Shown: positions 15,473 through 25,107 of the stretch, one piece after another
Layout: each line of letters opens with the position of its first letter
How positions within the stretch are numbered: position 1 is the stretch's first letter
Assembly: GCF_000423565.1 (NCBI RefSeq)
Contig: NZ_KE384039.1
Span: 186,001-250,000, forward strand
From: Runella zeae DSM 19591
GTDB taxonomy: Bacteria; Bacteroidota; Bacteroidia; Cytophagales; Spirosomataceae
DNA: 64,000 nt
Direction: 5' to 3'
Made by a program: the position numbers and the translations under genes
Notes under the pieces: generated by a model
Databases searched by the model: none
What the model saw: the letters and a program-made list of their open reading frames with translations, nothing else
Told to the model about the DNA's origin: nothing

Positions 15473-16738
15473 TCAAGGGATGATTTTGACCGTATGACAT
15501 CCTTTAGGAGCGCTGATTTTGGCAGCTTGTTTGGTAAGAGCAGGTGTACCCCCTTTGGTTACTTTGAAAAATTCGATACCACCGTCACGACGACCATAGT
15601 CGAAGTATTCATAAAGAGAAACGGCTACGTTATCGCCAGTTTTGTCAAACACGATGCTTTCAGGGGCAATCCCGTCTATTTCGTAGTCCGCTACTTTTGC
15701 AAGTGCTCCTTCTTTTGATAGTGTCAACAGAGATACAGAGGCTTTGCTTACATTGCCACTCCAAGGTTGGGCCGAACCATTTTTGTTGGCAACGACTACC
15801 AAGGCACCGTCAGGGCTGATAGAGAAGCTCTCTGCACCTACACCTACTGCTACTTGACCTATTACTTTATGCTCCGCAGCTTTAGGGTCTTCGGTTTTGG
15901 TATTGAACTGGACTACCGCTATTTCACTAGCAGAGGCTCCGTCTTTTAAATCAGCGACTAAGAAGAAGTTGCCATCAGGCGTAAATGCCCCTGTGCCAGG
16001 TTTTCCTGAGAGTTTGGCGGGCGTGCCAAATGCTTCAAAGGTTGCCACTTTGCCTTGGGGATTACGTTTTACTTTGTAAAGCCAAATTTCTTTGGTTTCT
16101 TCGACCGTAATCGCAATAAACTCTCCCTCTGGATGCCATGCTACGTCAGTAGCACGGGCGTTTTGTAGGGGGAGAGGAATGGCTACGTTACGAGTAGGTA
16201 AGCCACCGGTTCCGATTTCGAGCAAACGAAGTTCTTTGCCCGTTTCTTCGGAAGTAATAACGGCATTGCTGCCCAAAATATCGATAGCGAGGGGGTTTTT
16301 GCCAATGGGCGCTTTACGAGCCGAAGGCTTAGTAAGGTTGGAAATATCGACGATGTACAAATTGCTACCTTCGGGGAGATCGGTCGCCACATTTTTGAGT
16401 ACTTTGGCGCTGTCAGCTGTTTGTCCGCGTGTTTCGAGTACGTAAGCAAAACGATTGTCAGAGGTAAAGGCTACGTTGCGTGTCCAGCCAATCGCGGAGT
16501 TAGGGACGGGAGAAGAACCTTCTTCTTGACCGAGTTTGAGAGGTAAGGGATAGATGGTCAACGCATCTTTTACTCCCGTTTCTTTTAAGAGTTTTCCATC
16601 CACAACAGCAGAGGCTGCCATATCGCCATCAGATAGTGAAAGAATACCTTTGGCATTGAACTCAATGGTGGGTTTTTGGGCAAAGATAGCGGTGGTACTT
16701 AGTAGAGCTATCCCAAATGCTGCACTCAATTTTTTCAT
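15473..16738 (-). CDS. Exported beta-propeller protein (lactonase/YncE-like)
   Basis: A 421-residue protein with a signal peptide (MKKLSAAFGIALLSTTAIFA, cut after FAQ). The mature part is built of repeated beta blades, each with a hydrophobic strand followed by a DG or DN turn: FTSDNRFAYVLETRG, NLYIVDISNLTKP, VAWHPEGEFIAITVEETKEI, FTPDGNFFLVADLKDG, ISPDGALVVVANKNGSAQPW, VFDKTGDNVAVSLYEYF. This is a seven-bladed propeller of the 6-phosphogluconolactonase/YncE type. No catalytic motif decides a reaction, so a binding role is as likely as an enzymatic one. Predicted periplasmic. Single gene with its own terminator at 15408. Confidence 0.75.
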   Translation of the reverse strand: MKKLSAAFGIALLSTTAIFAQKPTIEFNAKGILSLSDGDMAASAVVDGKLLKETGVKDALTIYPLPLKLGQEEGSSPVPNSAIGWTRNVAFTSDNRFAYVLETRGQTADSAKVLKNVATDLPEGSNLYIVDISNLTKPSARKAPIGKNPLAIDILGSNAVITSEETGKELRLLEIGTGGLPTRNVAIPLPLQNARATDVAWHPEGEFIAITVEETKEIWLYKVKRNPQGKVATFEAFGTPAKLSGKPGTGAFTPDGNFFLVADLKDGASASEIAVVQFNTKTEDPKAAEHKVIGQVAVGVGAESFSISPDGALVVVANKNGSAQPWSGNVSKASVSLLTLSKEGALAKVADYEIDGIAPESIVFDKTGDNVAVSLYEYFDYGRRDGGIEFFKVTKGGTPALTKQAAKISAPKGCHTVKIIP

Positions 16739-16923
16739 GGATTTGTGCGGTGGTTTTTAGGTTTAACAAACGATTAAAAATTGGTTAATTCTGCATAGAT
16801 ACGAAAAAAACCTTTAAAAAGCCGAGTTTTTAAGGTTTTTTATCGATAAAAATGGGATACAAAGGAGAAATAATAGTCGCTAAAATTGGATATTTAAGGG
16901 GGAATACCTAAAGGTATAGGCAT

Positions 16924-16962
16924 AAAAAAAACCTTTGAAGAGTATCTTCAAAGGTTTTTTTT
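16924..16962 (-). terminator. Terminator of rpsT
   Basis: Long A/T-flanked stem with CCTTTGAAGA 16932-16941 pairing with TCTTCAAAGG 16945-16954, loop GTA, with A and T tracts on either side. Confidence 0.85.
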
Positions 16963-16976
16963 ATGTGGTTTTGAAA

Positions 16977-17243
16977 CTAGGCTGTTGCAACCGATAAACG
17001 GTTAACATGCTTTGCTAATTTTGACTTCAAGTTACCAGCTTTGTTTTTGTGGATGATGTTTTTCTTAGCCAATCTATCCAACATTGACGATACTGTTTTA
17101 TATAGTTCTGAAGCTACAACTTGGTCTTTGGTATCACGCAACTTACGTACCATTGTACGAGTAGTTTTGTGTTGGTAACGGTTTCTAAGGCGTTTGGTTT
17201 CGTTGGCCCGAATTCTTTTTAATGCTGACTTGTGATTTGCCAT
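16977..17243 (-). CDS. rpsT: 30S ribosomal protein S20
   Basis: An 88-residue basic protein that binds 16S rRNA early in 30S assembly. It begins [20 protein letters not shown], the standard S20 start, with VRKLRDTKD and a C-terminal helix [20 protein letters not shown] ending RLSVATA. The ATG at 17243 is chosen because upstream in-frame codons lie inside the promoter. The mRNA is monocistronic: promoter at 17287-17317 and terminator at 16924. Confidence 0.98.
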   Translation of the reverse strand: MANHKSALKRIRANETKRLRNRYQHKTTRTMVRKLRDTKDQVVASELYKTVSSMLDRLAKKNIIHKNKAGNLKSKLAKHVNRLSVATA

Positions 17244-17286
17244 TGTTATATTGAAAAAAATAATGTATTGTTCAACAAAAGGAGCG

Positions 17287-17317
17287 CAAAAATAATAGCT
17301 TTCAACGAGAAAAACAA
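17287..17317 (-). promoter_or_regulatory. Promoter of rpsT
   Basis: On the minus strand TTG (17317-17315) and TATTTTTG (17294-17287) are separated by 20 bases, a near-ideal Bacteroidota -33/-7 pair, 43 bases upstream of the ATG. Confidence 0.8.
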
Positions 17318-18031
17318 CTGTATTTCTTGAAATTATGTGTGATTTTCTAGTAAATAGAAGAGAAACAATGACTAACCCATCGTTCAAGTTGATTTTTGAG
17401 TGATTACAAACATCTTGTAGTACCTTAAGTGTCAAAGTACAACGGGACTGCTTGGTAGTTAATCGTTAATTGTTGTCTGATATGATTTGTTCATTAAAAA
17501 TCAATGAATTAGACCTACATAAAAACACCGAAGCTTTTGCGTTACTGTTTGGAAGTACCCTTTGAAATGCGCTTGAGTGGGGTGGTTGATTGATATCAAC
17601 TAAAGTAAGGATAAGAAAGGGATTGGTAATTTGCACATAAGAAAAAGGGGAAGTTCTCCTTTATGAGGTAACACGTAGTGATTAAAATGAAAATTGTATA
17701 CGTTTTAGGATAGGTTTTTCGTTGTTTGGCAGAATTAGGGAGGGAGCGTTAAAGAGGGGAAGAATGTGTCAGAGAATATAATTGTGAGCCCTTCGGGGCT
17801 TATGGGAGGCAAAGCTGCTGAGGATTAGCGCTTTTTATTAAAGAATCCTTGCCCTTCCTTACGAGTCATCCTAGCAGTATTCAATATTCATTTTGGTTAA
17901 TACGTTGGAAGTGATTTGTTTTTCGATTTTTTTGTGAAAATTTTAGTAAAAAATCATATAAACCAATTTCTGACCAGTACATTTAGTTAGTGAATAGTAT
18001 TTCGTACTCGAAAGAAACCATATTTCCTACC
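17318..18031. other. Intergenic region without recognised gene
   Basis: About 700 bases with no convincing frame. A small hairpin AGCCC-TTCG-GGGCT lies at 17787-17800 without a T tract. The segment is lower in G+C than its neighbours. It must hold the promoter of the TPR gene, which I could not place. Confidence 0.5.
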
Positions 18032-21000
18032 ATGTTTTTTAAACGCAGCCTTTGTGCATTCTCTCTCAGTTTGCTGTTATGTACGGGTTTACAAGCCCAA
18101 AATACCCTAGGTTATACCGAAGCAGATGTTCACTTCAGAAACGGGGTCGAGCTTTTTGAAAAATCGAACTATGCTGCTGCAAAGCAAGAATTCAGGTATT
18201 ATCTAGAAAAGCGTCCTGCATTGCTCAATACCAATGATTATACGGCCGTCACGGCGGAGTATTACACTACTTTGTGTGCGCTTTATGCAGATGCCCCTGA
18301 AGCAGAGCTTGCGGTAGACCGTTTTGTGCGCAATCACCCCGAGCATCCCAAAGCAGCCGTGATTTATAGCGATTTGGGGAAATATTATTTTGACCGTCAG
18401 GATTATCAAAATGCTATTACCTATCTTACTAAGGCTTTGGATCGTAGTTCCAACTATTATACTGCTACCGAGACGCGCTATAAATTGGGACTTTCTTATT
18501 ATAGTACAAGGCAGTACACTCCGGCCCTCAAGTATTTTGCGGAAGTACAGCGCGATGCCACCAGCGATTATTTTGCACCGGCAGCTTATTATGCAGGGGT
18601 GATTCAGTATCAAAACGCTAAATACACCGATGCCTACCGTAGTTTTAAGAGTATCGAAAACCATCCCCAGTACAAGGCTGATATTCCCAATTGGATTGTA
18701 TCTTCTCTGTATCAAGCAGAGCGCTACGATGAGCTGCTTGCGTATGCGGAGCCTTTGCTTCGTCGGTCGCAAGGAGGAGGTGTAAAACTCAATGATGTAG
18801 CACTGTACGCGGCTGAGGTGTTGTATGCCCGTGGCGATTATGCCGAGGCGGCTAAGTATTATGGTCAGTATTTCCAATTTAAAGGGCGAGAAGCTGCCAT
18901 GCCCGCTCCAGTGCAGTTTAGGTTTGGACATTCGCTTTTCAAAACGGGTAATTATGCCGGAGCGATTGACCAGCTCAAGGTAGTGGCTACGCGCAAAGAT
19001 ACTACGGGTCAGTTTGGCTCTTATTTCTTGGGGATTAGCCAGTTACAAAATAAAAACCCTCAGGCAGCACTCACCGCTTTTGACAATGCCTCAAAACTCA
19101 AATTTAATCCTATCATACAAGAAGAAGCTACTTTCAATCACGCCAAGGTACAGTTGGAGCTTAACAACTATTCGGCAGCGTTCAAAGAAATGCAGGATTT
19201 TATCAAAGCATACCCTAATAGCTCTTTTGAAGAAGAAGCCAATAAGTTAGCCATTTTATCCCTAACTAAATCCAACAACAGTGCCGCTGCGGTGGCTTAT
19301 ATAGAAAACCTTAAAAAACTAGACGAGCCTACTAAAGCAGCTTATCAACGACAAACCATGAATTTGGGGATTGCTGATTTTAATGCCGAACGCTATGCCC
19401 AAGCGATTGTTAATTTCGATAAATCGCTCAAATATACCCCCGATAGAAACATCGAACAGGCGGCAATCTTTCAGAAGGGTGAAGCATTTTCGGCCCTCAA
19501 TCGCTACGGTGAAGCCATTCCGCTCTATAATCAACTCATCCGAAGCAGTGCTAATTCTCCTTATGGCATTCGGAGTCTTTACTCGTTGGGGTATGCTTAT
19601 TACAACACCAAAGATTATAAAAATGCGCTAACGAATTTTCAGCAGTATGTCAACAAAGGCAAAGGAGTAGGTGAACCCCAAACGCTAGAAGATGCTACTA
19701 TTAGGATGGCAGACTCCTATTTGACCGACAAAAACTACGCCCAAGCCATGGCTTTGTATGATAAAGCCGTAAACGACGGACGCATTGACCGCGATTATGC
19801 GCTTTATCAAAAAGGATTGATTTTGACTTATCAAGAAAAAGACGTGGAGGCAAAGGCTCAGTTTGACAAAGTGATTGCTCAGTTTCCAACGTCTCGTTAT
19901 GCCGATGATGCTTTGTTTCAATCGGCCAATATTGACTTGACACGTAGCAATTACCAGGCGGCTATCCGGGCATATACTCGCTTAATAAAAGACAAGCCGC
20001 GCAGCTACTTAGTGCCACCTGCTCTTCTCAAAAGGGCATTGGCCTACAACAATATTCAGGTCTATGAAGAATCGATTCGCGATTATAAACGCATTTTGAG
20101 CGAATTTTCGGATGCTCCTGCCGCCAAAGAAGCTTTGCTTGGCTTACAAGCTACCCTCGAAAATGCCGGCCGCACCGAAGAAATGGGGGAAATATTGAGC
20201 GATTATAAGCGTAAAAATCCGCAAAGCACCGAAACCGAAAAACTGGAATTCGAAACTGCGAAAGGCTTGTATGCCGACGGGAAATATCCGCAGGCTATTA
20301 AGGCATTACAAACTTTTATTCGCGATTATCCAAACAGCAAGTCAGGTACCGAAGCGCGGTATTTAGGTGGTGAAAGTTATTATCGCTCCAATGACCTTAC
20401 CAATGCGCTCAAATTGTTTAGGATGGTCATGGAAGAATCTGATGCGAGATTTACGCCCAAAGCTGCTCTTAGAGCGGGGGATATTGAGGCGCAGCAGCAA
20501 AATTACCCTCAAGCGGTGCGTAGCTATTATGTAATGTACGCTCAGTCTGATAGCAAAGCTGACCGAGTGACGGGCTTGATGCGTCTGATGGACACCTATT
20601 TTGCGATGAAAAAATACGACTCAACTTTGTATTTTGCCAAAGAAGTGATGAATGCCGGAGATGTCATCCCAGGTTCTACCAAAAAAGCACAATTGCAAAC
20701 TGCGAAGGTCTATTTAGAAAAAGAAGATTATAAGAATGCCGATGCCGAATTTAAGAAAATAGCAGCGGCCAACAAAGATGAGTTTGGGGCAGAAGCTAAA
20801 TACTGGATAGCGCAGGGGCTATATCGCCAAGAAAAATACAAAGATGCTCAGGCAGCCATCATGGAGCTCAATAAGCAATTTGCAGACTATGAGCGCTGGC
20901 GAGTACGGGCCTTTATTTTGTTGGCCGATGTGTACGTAGGTCTTAAAGACCCTGACCAAGCCAAAGCGACCCTCCAGTCGGTCATCGAAAATTCTGATGA

Positions 21001-21049
21001 TACAGAGGCTGTGGAGTTGGCCAAAACCAAGCTAGCCGCTTTGCAGTAA
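18032..21049 (+). CDS. Large exported tetratricopeptide-repeat protein
   Basis: A 1005-residue protein: signal peptide (MFFKRSLCAFSLSLLLCTGL, cut after QAQ), then TPR-type helical hairpins over the whole length, many with the pattern A..Y..A...F..F....P....A.EA.Y..G (for example NYAAAKQEFRYYLEKRP, DYQNAITYLTKALDRS, NYAGAIDQLKVVATRK, RYAQAIVNFDKSLKYTP, KYPQAIKALQTFIRDYP). No catalytic domain. Such proteins sit in the periplasm or at the outer membrane as assembly scaffolds. The ATG at 18032 is chosen since it opens the signal peptide; a GTG 14 codons upstream is in frame. It lies 41 bases before the barrel gene at 21091, and the two are probably co-transcribed and may work together. Confidence 0.85.
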   Translation: MFFKRSLCAFSLSLLLCTGLQAQNTLGYTEADVHFRNGVELFEKSNYAAAKQEFRYYLEKRPALLNTNDYTAVTAEYYTTLCALYADAPEAELAVDRFVRNHPEHPKAAVIYSDLGKYYFDRQDYQNAITYLTKALDRSSNYYTATETRYKLGLSYYSTRQYTPALKYFAEVQRDATSDYFAPAAYYAGVIQYQNAKYTDAYRSFKSIENHPQYKADIPNWIVSSLYQAERYDELLAYAEPLLRRSQGGGVKLNDVALYAAEVLYARGDYAEAAKYYGQYFQFKGREAAMPAPVQFRFGHSLFKTGNYAGAIDQLKVVATRKDTTGQFGSYFLGISQLQNKNPQAALTAFDNASKLKFNPIIQEEATFNHAKVQLELNNYSAAFKEMQDFIKAYPNSSFEEEANKLAILSLTKSNNSAAAVAYIENLKKLDEPTKAAYQRQTMNLGIADFNAERYAQAIVNFDKSLKYTPDRNIEQAAIFQKGEAFSALNRYGEAIPLYNQLIRSSANSPYGIRSLYSLGYAYYNTKDYKNALTNFQQYVNKGKGVGEPQTLEDATIRMADSYLTDKNYAQAMALYDKAVNDGRIDRDYALYQKGLILTYQEKDVEAKAQFDKVIAQFPTSRYADDALFQSANIDLTRSNYQAAIRAYTRLIKDKPRSYLVPPALLKRALAYNNIQVYEESIRDYKRILSEFSDAPAAKEALLGLQATLENAGRTEEMGEILSDYKRKNPQSTETEKLEFETAKGLYADGKYPQAIKALQTFIRDYPNSKSGTEARYLGGESYYRSNDLTNALKLFRMVMEESDARFTPKAALRAGDIEAQQQNYPQAVRSYYVMYAQSDSKADRVTGLMRLMDTYFAMKKYDSTLYFAKEVMNAGDVIPGSTKKAQLQTAKVYLEKEDYKNADAEFKKIAAANKDEFGAEAKYWIAQGLYRQEKYKDAQAAIMELNKQFADYERWRVRAFILLADVYVGLKDPDQAKATLQSVIENSDDTEAVELAKTKLAALQ

Positions 21050-21090
21050 CGAATCCCTTTTTCTATTTGTTTATCTTGAGTCCTCATATC

Positions 21091-22746
21091 ATGAAAAAAA
21101 TAACCGTCTCTCTTTTATTTGCTTACGTATTCATTCAGGCTTTTTCTCCGGTGGCTTTGGCACAAAAGCCCACGGGAGAGATTGATAGTCAAACTTTTGA
21201 AATAGAAAAAAGGAAAAAAATTGAGCTACCTCCTGCCAATCGACTTTACAACAAAATCCAGCCTTTTACCAATGAAGAAGACGACCGTAAACTCAATTAT
21301 GAGTTTCGAACGCCTAAACTTACCTTAGGAACGCCCAAAATGACCCCTAGTGTATTGCCAGTGGATGGCGGGAAAAAAGCCGAAGAAGATGGCAATCTTA
21401 ACAACTATGCCAAACTCGGCGGCGGTAATTATGGCAAACTTTACGGGGAAGGGTTTTTCGGAAATCAGCTCGAAGATTTGTCTTACGATATTCATTTCAA
21501 ACACCTTTCTAACCAGACAGGACCCGTAGATGCCAAAAATTCTGCTAACAGCGAAAACCGTCTTAAACTCAATGGACAATACTTGGCTGGAACATTCAAA
21601 TTGGGAGGGACCGTTTTTTATGATCGCGACAACTATTATTTCTACGCCAATCGCAATCCCGAACTCAATCGTGATAGCTTCCGTCAGACGATTAATACAG
21701 TAGGTTTACAGGTTGGTTTTGACAACATCGACAACAGCAAATTCATCGACTATTCGCTCAAAACCTCACTTTATCGCCTGAGTGACCGATACGATGCTGC
21801 CGAAACCGATTGGGGAACCAATTTTTCGGGCACTATTCCAATTACCGAAAATATTTTTGCCATCTTACAGGCCGATGCCTACATTTCACAACGGACTGAT
21901 GCCGAAACCTTCAAACGGAATTTATACAGTGTAAAGCCTGCTTTCAAGTTTGCTTTTGATGCTTTTACGGTAATGGCGGCTTTCAAAGCGGTCAACGAAA
22001 CCGACGACCGTCTCAATATCAACCGCTCTATCGGCTTTCCTCAGATAGAAGTGGATGCTGTGCCTTTTAGCGGGGTGCATTTATTTGCGGGTTATGGTGG
22101 GGATATCAATCGAAATACCCTGCGGTCATTGTTGGGAGAGAATCGTTGGCTAGGCCCCAATGTAACCATCGCAAACACCGAGAAAAGCCGTGATATTTAT
22201 GGTGGCTTGAAAGGAGAGTTAGGGCCAAGTTTTCAATTTGAAGGAAAAGTGTCTTATGCTACTTTTAAAAATTTCTACGGCTTCAACAACGATTGGCTAG
22301 ACACCACTAAGTTTGCGGTAGTGTATGACGCTGATTATATTAAAGTTCTGACGGTTTCGGCGCAGGTGGGATACCAATACAAAAACATCGTACGTTCGAC
22401 TTTGCGGGGCGATTTTTATGATTATGGAATCAAACGTTTGGAGGCTCCTTGGGGACGTCCTCGTACGACGCTGACGTGGAACAATTCTTTTGTATTCAGC
22501 AAAAAAATGTTTGCTACCATCGATGCCTATTACATCGGAGGACTCAAAAACAAAAATTTTGTCACCGCTACTACTGTCAATCTAAAACCTATTGTTGACC
22601 TAAACCTAAAGATTGATTATTTACTGACCCGTAATTTTTCGGTATTTGCGTCTATCAACAACCTCTTAGGAAAAAACTACGAACGTTATCTGTACTATCC
22701 ACAACAAGGACTCAACTTCTTGGCAGGTTTGTCGTTTCAGTTTTAG
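21091..22746 (+). CDS. Outer-membrane beta-barrel protein (TonB-receptor-like barrel without plug)
   Basis: A 551-residue protein with a signal peptide (MKKITVSLLFAYVFIQAFSP, cut near ALAQ). After a 90-residue soluble lead, alternating amphipathic strands run to the C terminus, which ends GLNFLAGLSFQF with the terminal Phe of outer-membrane barrels. The last segment SVFASINNLLGKNYERYLYY resembles the final strands of TonB-dependent receptors (..V.NLF..KY...), but no plug domain and no TonB box are seen, and the length is below that of receptors. A porin-like or assembly partner role with the TPR protein in front of it is inferred from adjacency. A terminator follows at 22772. Confidence 0.75.
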   Translation: MKKITVSLLFAYVFIQAFSPVALAQKPTGEIDSQTFEIEKRKKIELPPANRLYNKIQPFTNEEDDRKLNYEFRTPKLTLGTPKMTPSVLPVDGGKKAEEDGNLNNYAKLGGGNYGKLYGEGFFGNQLEDLSYDIHFKHLSNQTGPVDAKNSANSENRLKLNGQYLAGTFKLGGTVFYDRDNYYFYANRNPELNRDSFRQTINTVGLQVGFDNIDNSKFIDYSLKTSLYRLSDRYDAAETDWGTNFSGTIPITENIFAILQADAYISQRTDAETFKRNLYSVKPAFKFAFDAFTVMAAFKAVNETDDRLNINRSIGFPQIEVDAVPFSGVHLFAGYGGDINRNTLRSLLGENRWLGPNVTIANTEKSRDIYGGLKGELGPSFQFEGKVSYATFKNFYGFNNDWLDTTKFAVVYDADYIKVLTVSAQVGYQYKNIVRSTLRGDFYDYGIKRLEAPWGRPRTTLTWNNSFVFSKKMFATIDAYYIGGLKNKNFVTATTVNLKPIVDLNLKIDYLLTRNFSVFASINNLLGKNYERYLYYPQQGLNFLAGLSFQF

Positions 22747-22771
22747 GCTAAAATATAGATCCAACATAATC

Positions 22772-22822
22772 AGGGCATTATCCTTAATTTGTGAAAGATT
22801 AGGATAATGCCCTTGCTTTTTT
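22772..22822 (+). terminator. Terminator of the TPR-barrel operon
   Basis: AGGGCATTATCCTTAA 22772-22787 pairs with TTAGGATAATGCCCT 22799-22813, followed by TTGCTTTTTT. Confidence 0.85.
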
Positions 22823-22877
22823 AGGAACGAAGTTCTACCTTAGTACCCAAATCCCCATAAACTGTTTCATAAACGAC

Positions 22878-23972
22878 ATGACTTCGGTACTAGATTACAC
22901 TCGTAAGTTACTCTACGAACATGACTGCGTTGTTTTACCCGATTTTGGTGGCTTTTTAGCGTATTTTAGCCATGCTTTCTATAGCGAGCAAAATGCCCTT
23001 TATCATGCACCACAAAAACGTATTGCTTTCAACGAAGCCCTCAAGCTTGATGATGGGCTACTGGTTCATTATTTGACAATCAACGAGCAGATTCCGCGCG
23101 AAGAAGCACAGAAGAAAGTGCGTGCTTTTGTGGAAAATCTTAAAACTACCCTACAAGAAAAAGGAACGTACGTATTGGAAGGCATTGGAGAGCTTTCAAA
23201 AAACGAAGAAGGAAAAATCCAATTTGAACCACTTACGCAAGTGAATTTTTATGGGGAAGGTTTTGGCCTTAAATCAATCAAGTTGGATACTACGCCAGCC
23301 GCTGAGATGAGTGAGCAGCCGAAAGATTGGACGCAGTCAGATCGCGCTCCTGAAGAGCTTTCGGTAGAGGTGCCACGCCGTCGGCGTTATCGGGTGGGAA
23401 TGTATTTAGGAGTAATCCTTTTGGTGGGTTCAGCCCTGATTGGCGGATTGACGCAATTCTCCAACCAAAGCTTGACTTCAAGCCTTAACCCTTTTGAACT
23501 TGTAACGACTGTAAAGGGGTGGCTGGTTGTTGATAAAAAATCTAACGTTGTTCAGGAGTCAGCTTCTGTAAAAGAGCAAGTTTCTCAAAAAGAAGAAGTT
23601 AAAGCCGAAGAAGCTCCGGCAGCCATTACCCCTGAAATTGCGGTTAATCCCGAAGTAATACCGGTGGTCGCGGAACCTAAAAAAGCCCAGAAGCCCGTAA
23701 TTGAAGAGGCTGTTTCGCTAGCATCAGACGAAAAAATCAACTATTGGGTGATTGCAGGAGGGTTTTCGAAAAAAGAAAATGCCTTGAAATTAGAGAAAAA
23801 ACTAAAGCGCAATGGATATGAAAGTGCTTCTATTTTGAATCCTGATGCTGCCGAAAATCAATTGATTATCGTGACGGCTATTGGTTGCGAAAATGCAAAA
23901 AAAGCGAAGTTACAATTAGCGAGAGTAAGTGCGCTTTCGGGGGCTAGTGCTTATGTGATGCATACTAAATAA
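22878..23972 (+). CDS. CCDC81-type HU domain protein with membrane segment and SPOR domain
   Basis: A 364-residue protein. The N-terminal ~125 residues hold two HU-like units of the bacterial CCDC81 type: LLYEHDCVVLPDFGGFLAYF, then KRIAFNEALKLDDGLLVHYL and TYVLEGIGELSKNEEGKIQF. A membrane segment (YLGVILLVGSALIGGLTQF, about residues 175-193) is followed by an acidic/Ala-Lys linker and a C-terminal SPOR domain (NYWVIAGGFSKKENALKLEK to SGASAYVMHTK), which binds peptidoglycan stripped of stem peptides at the division site. The HU part therefore lies in the cytoplasm and the SPOR part in the periplasm, suggesting a link between cytoplasmic partners and septal peptidoglycan. This architecture is typical of Bacteroidota. 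Single transcription unit with terminator. Confidence 0.85.
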   Translation: MTSVLDYTRKLLYEHDCVVLPDFGGFLAYFSHAFYSEQNALYHAPQKRIAFNEALKLDDGLLVHYLTINEQIPREEAQKKVRAFVENLKTTLQEKGTYVLEGIGELSKNEEGKIQFEPLTQVNFYGEGFGLKSIKLDTTPAAEMSEQPKDWTQSDRAPEELSVEVPRRRRYRVGMYLGVILLVGSALIGGLTQFSNQSLTSSLNPFELVTTVKGWLVVDKKSNVVQESASVKEQVSQKEEVKAEEAPAAITPEIAVNPEVIPVVAEPKKAQKPVIEEAVSLASDEKINYWVIAGGFSKKENALKLEKKLKRNGYESASILNPDAAENQLIIVTAIGCENAKKAKLQLARVSALSGASAYVMHTK

Positions 23973-23993
23973 AATACAATAACCCTAGGGTAC

Positions 23994-24021
23994 AAAAAAG
24001 GAGCATATCGCTCCTTTTTTT
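23994..24021 (+). terminator. Terminator of the HU-SPOR gene
   Basis: AAAAAAGGAGC 23994-24004 pairs with GCTCCTTTTTT 24010-24020, loop ATATC, with a T tract on the right. Confidence 0.85.
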
Positions 24022-24085
24022 GTTTGTCTATACATTTTAGGTTTATTTTGCGTTAATTGGTAGAAAATAAAAAAATTGCAACTGT

Positions 24086-25015
24086 ATGTCAATGCTCCTT
24101 TCATCGCAGCACGACCGCGAACACCAAGTGTTGGCTTTTGCTGGATCCACCGTTATTACGTCGATTTTATTGATGCTTTTGTTTTTTGTGAAACTATACC
24201 AGACTTTGCCACAAACGGAAGCTATCGAATACATTGAGGTTAATTTTGGAACTGACGAAGCTGGCTACGGCAAAATCCAAACTACCAACAAAGCGAGTGA
24301 TTCGCCCAGAGCGGAGGATGTAAAAAAATCTGACGATACCCCCAAGGTAAAGGCCACTCCGACTCCTAAAGTGACGCCGCCGACTCCTAAAGTAGAAACG
24401 CCTAAACCCGTTAAAGCGGCCCCTGTGAAGCCACCAGTGACTTCCAAAGTAGAAAGTCCCGTAGAAGTAAAAGAAGAAACGCGACCCGTAAAAAATGAGT
24501 CTAAAGCTTCTACACCTGCCCCCGTGACTCCTGCAAAGCCTACGCCCGAACCTAAAAAAGTAGATGAGAATGCATTGTTTAAAAAATCATCAGGAGGTGG
24601 TAAAGGCAGTAATGGCACAAGTGGTACGGCATCGGGAGTAGGTGGAAACAACAACGGCGACAAACCCGGAACTGTGGGGGATCAAGGCAACCCTAATGGA
24701 AGTATTGATGCCAAAAGTTTGTATGGAAAACCGGGAGGCTCAGCCACAGGCGTAGCCCTTAACGTATCAGGGTGGGGAATGGGAGCAAGGCCTCAAGTCA
24801 ATGATGACTCAGACGAATCGGGCCGGATTGTTTTTGAGCTGACGGTAGATGATACTGGCGACATTGTGAATGTGAGGGTGAAAGAATCAACCGTTAGTCA
24901 GTCGGTGGTGGAAGTTTATAAAAGAGCCGTCAATCGAATGAAACTTGTCCCCAAATCTCAAAACGTACCTGCGACATCAAAAGGAACGATTACGTTTATC
25001 ATCAAATCTCGTTAG
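24086..25015 (+). CDS. TonB-like energy transducer protein
   Basis: A 309-residue inner-membrane protein. Residues 18-42 form the membrane anchor (AFAGSTVITSILLMLLFFVK), residues 65-160 are a Lys/Pro/Val-rich periplasm-spanning linker (PKVTPPTPKVETPKPVKAAP), residues 165-225 are Gly/Asn/Ser-rich, and the C terminus (GRIVFELTVDDTGDIVNVRV to KGTITFIIKSR) has the TonB C-terminal fold with beta-alpha-beta order. The family couples the proton motive force to outer-membrane receptors. No ExbB/ExbD gene is adjacent, so whether it acts as TonB or as a related linker protein is open. The ATG at 24086 is the only good start. Confidence 0.8.
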   Translation: MSMLLSSQHDREHQVLAFAGSTVITSILLMLLFFVKLYQTLPQTEAIEYIEVNFGTDEAGYGKIQTTNKASDSPRAEDVKKSDDTPKVKATPTPKVTPPTPKVETPKPVKAAPVKPPVTSKVESPVEVKEETRPVKNESKASTPAPVTPAKPTPEPKKVDENALFKKSSGGGKGSNGTSGTASGVGGNNNGDKPGTVGDQGNPNGSIDAKSLYGKPGGSATGVALNVSGWGMGARPQVNDDSDESGRIVFELTVDDTGDIVNVRVKESTVSQSVVEVYKRAVNRMKLVPKSQNVPATSKGTITFIIKSR

Positions 25016-25047
25016 GAATTCGAAATTCAATTATAAGAATATTTACG

Positions 25048-25077
25048 AAAGCGTCAGGAAAACTTCCTTGACGCTTT
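25048..25077 (+). terminator. Terminator of the TonB-like gene
   Basis: AAAGCGTCAGGAA 25048-25060 pairs with TTCCTTGACGCTTT 25064-25077 (one bulged T), followed by ATTTTTG. Confidence 0.7.
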
Positions 25078-25084
25078 ATTTTTG
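25077..25084 (+). promoter_or_regulatory. Promoter -7 element of folC
   Basis: TATTTTTG, followed by CACC, 24 bases upstream of the folC ATG. It overlaps the T tract of the previous terminator. No -33 TTG at the usual distance was found. Confidence 0.55.
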
Positions 25085-25107
25085 CACCGCCAAAATCAAA
25101 AATATCA

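Noticed and set aside
16977-17435. Long N-terminal extension of rpsT
   Set aside because: The extension covers the promoter; S20 starts with [10 protein letters not shown] at 17243.
17787-17800. Hairpin as terminator
   Set aside because: Five-bp stem with UUCG loop but no T tract and no gene ending nearby.
18203-18931. A 242-codon frame antisense to the TPR gene
   Set aside because: No start context, no recognisable domain, and the other strand carries clear TPR repeats.
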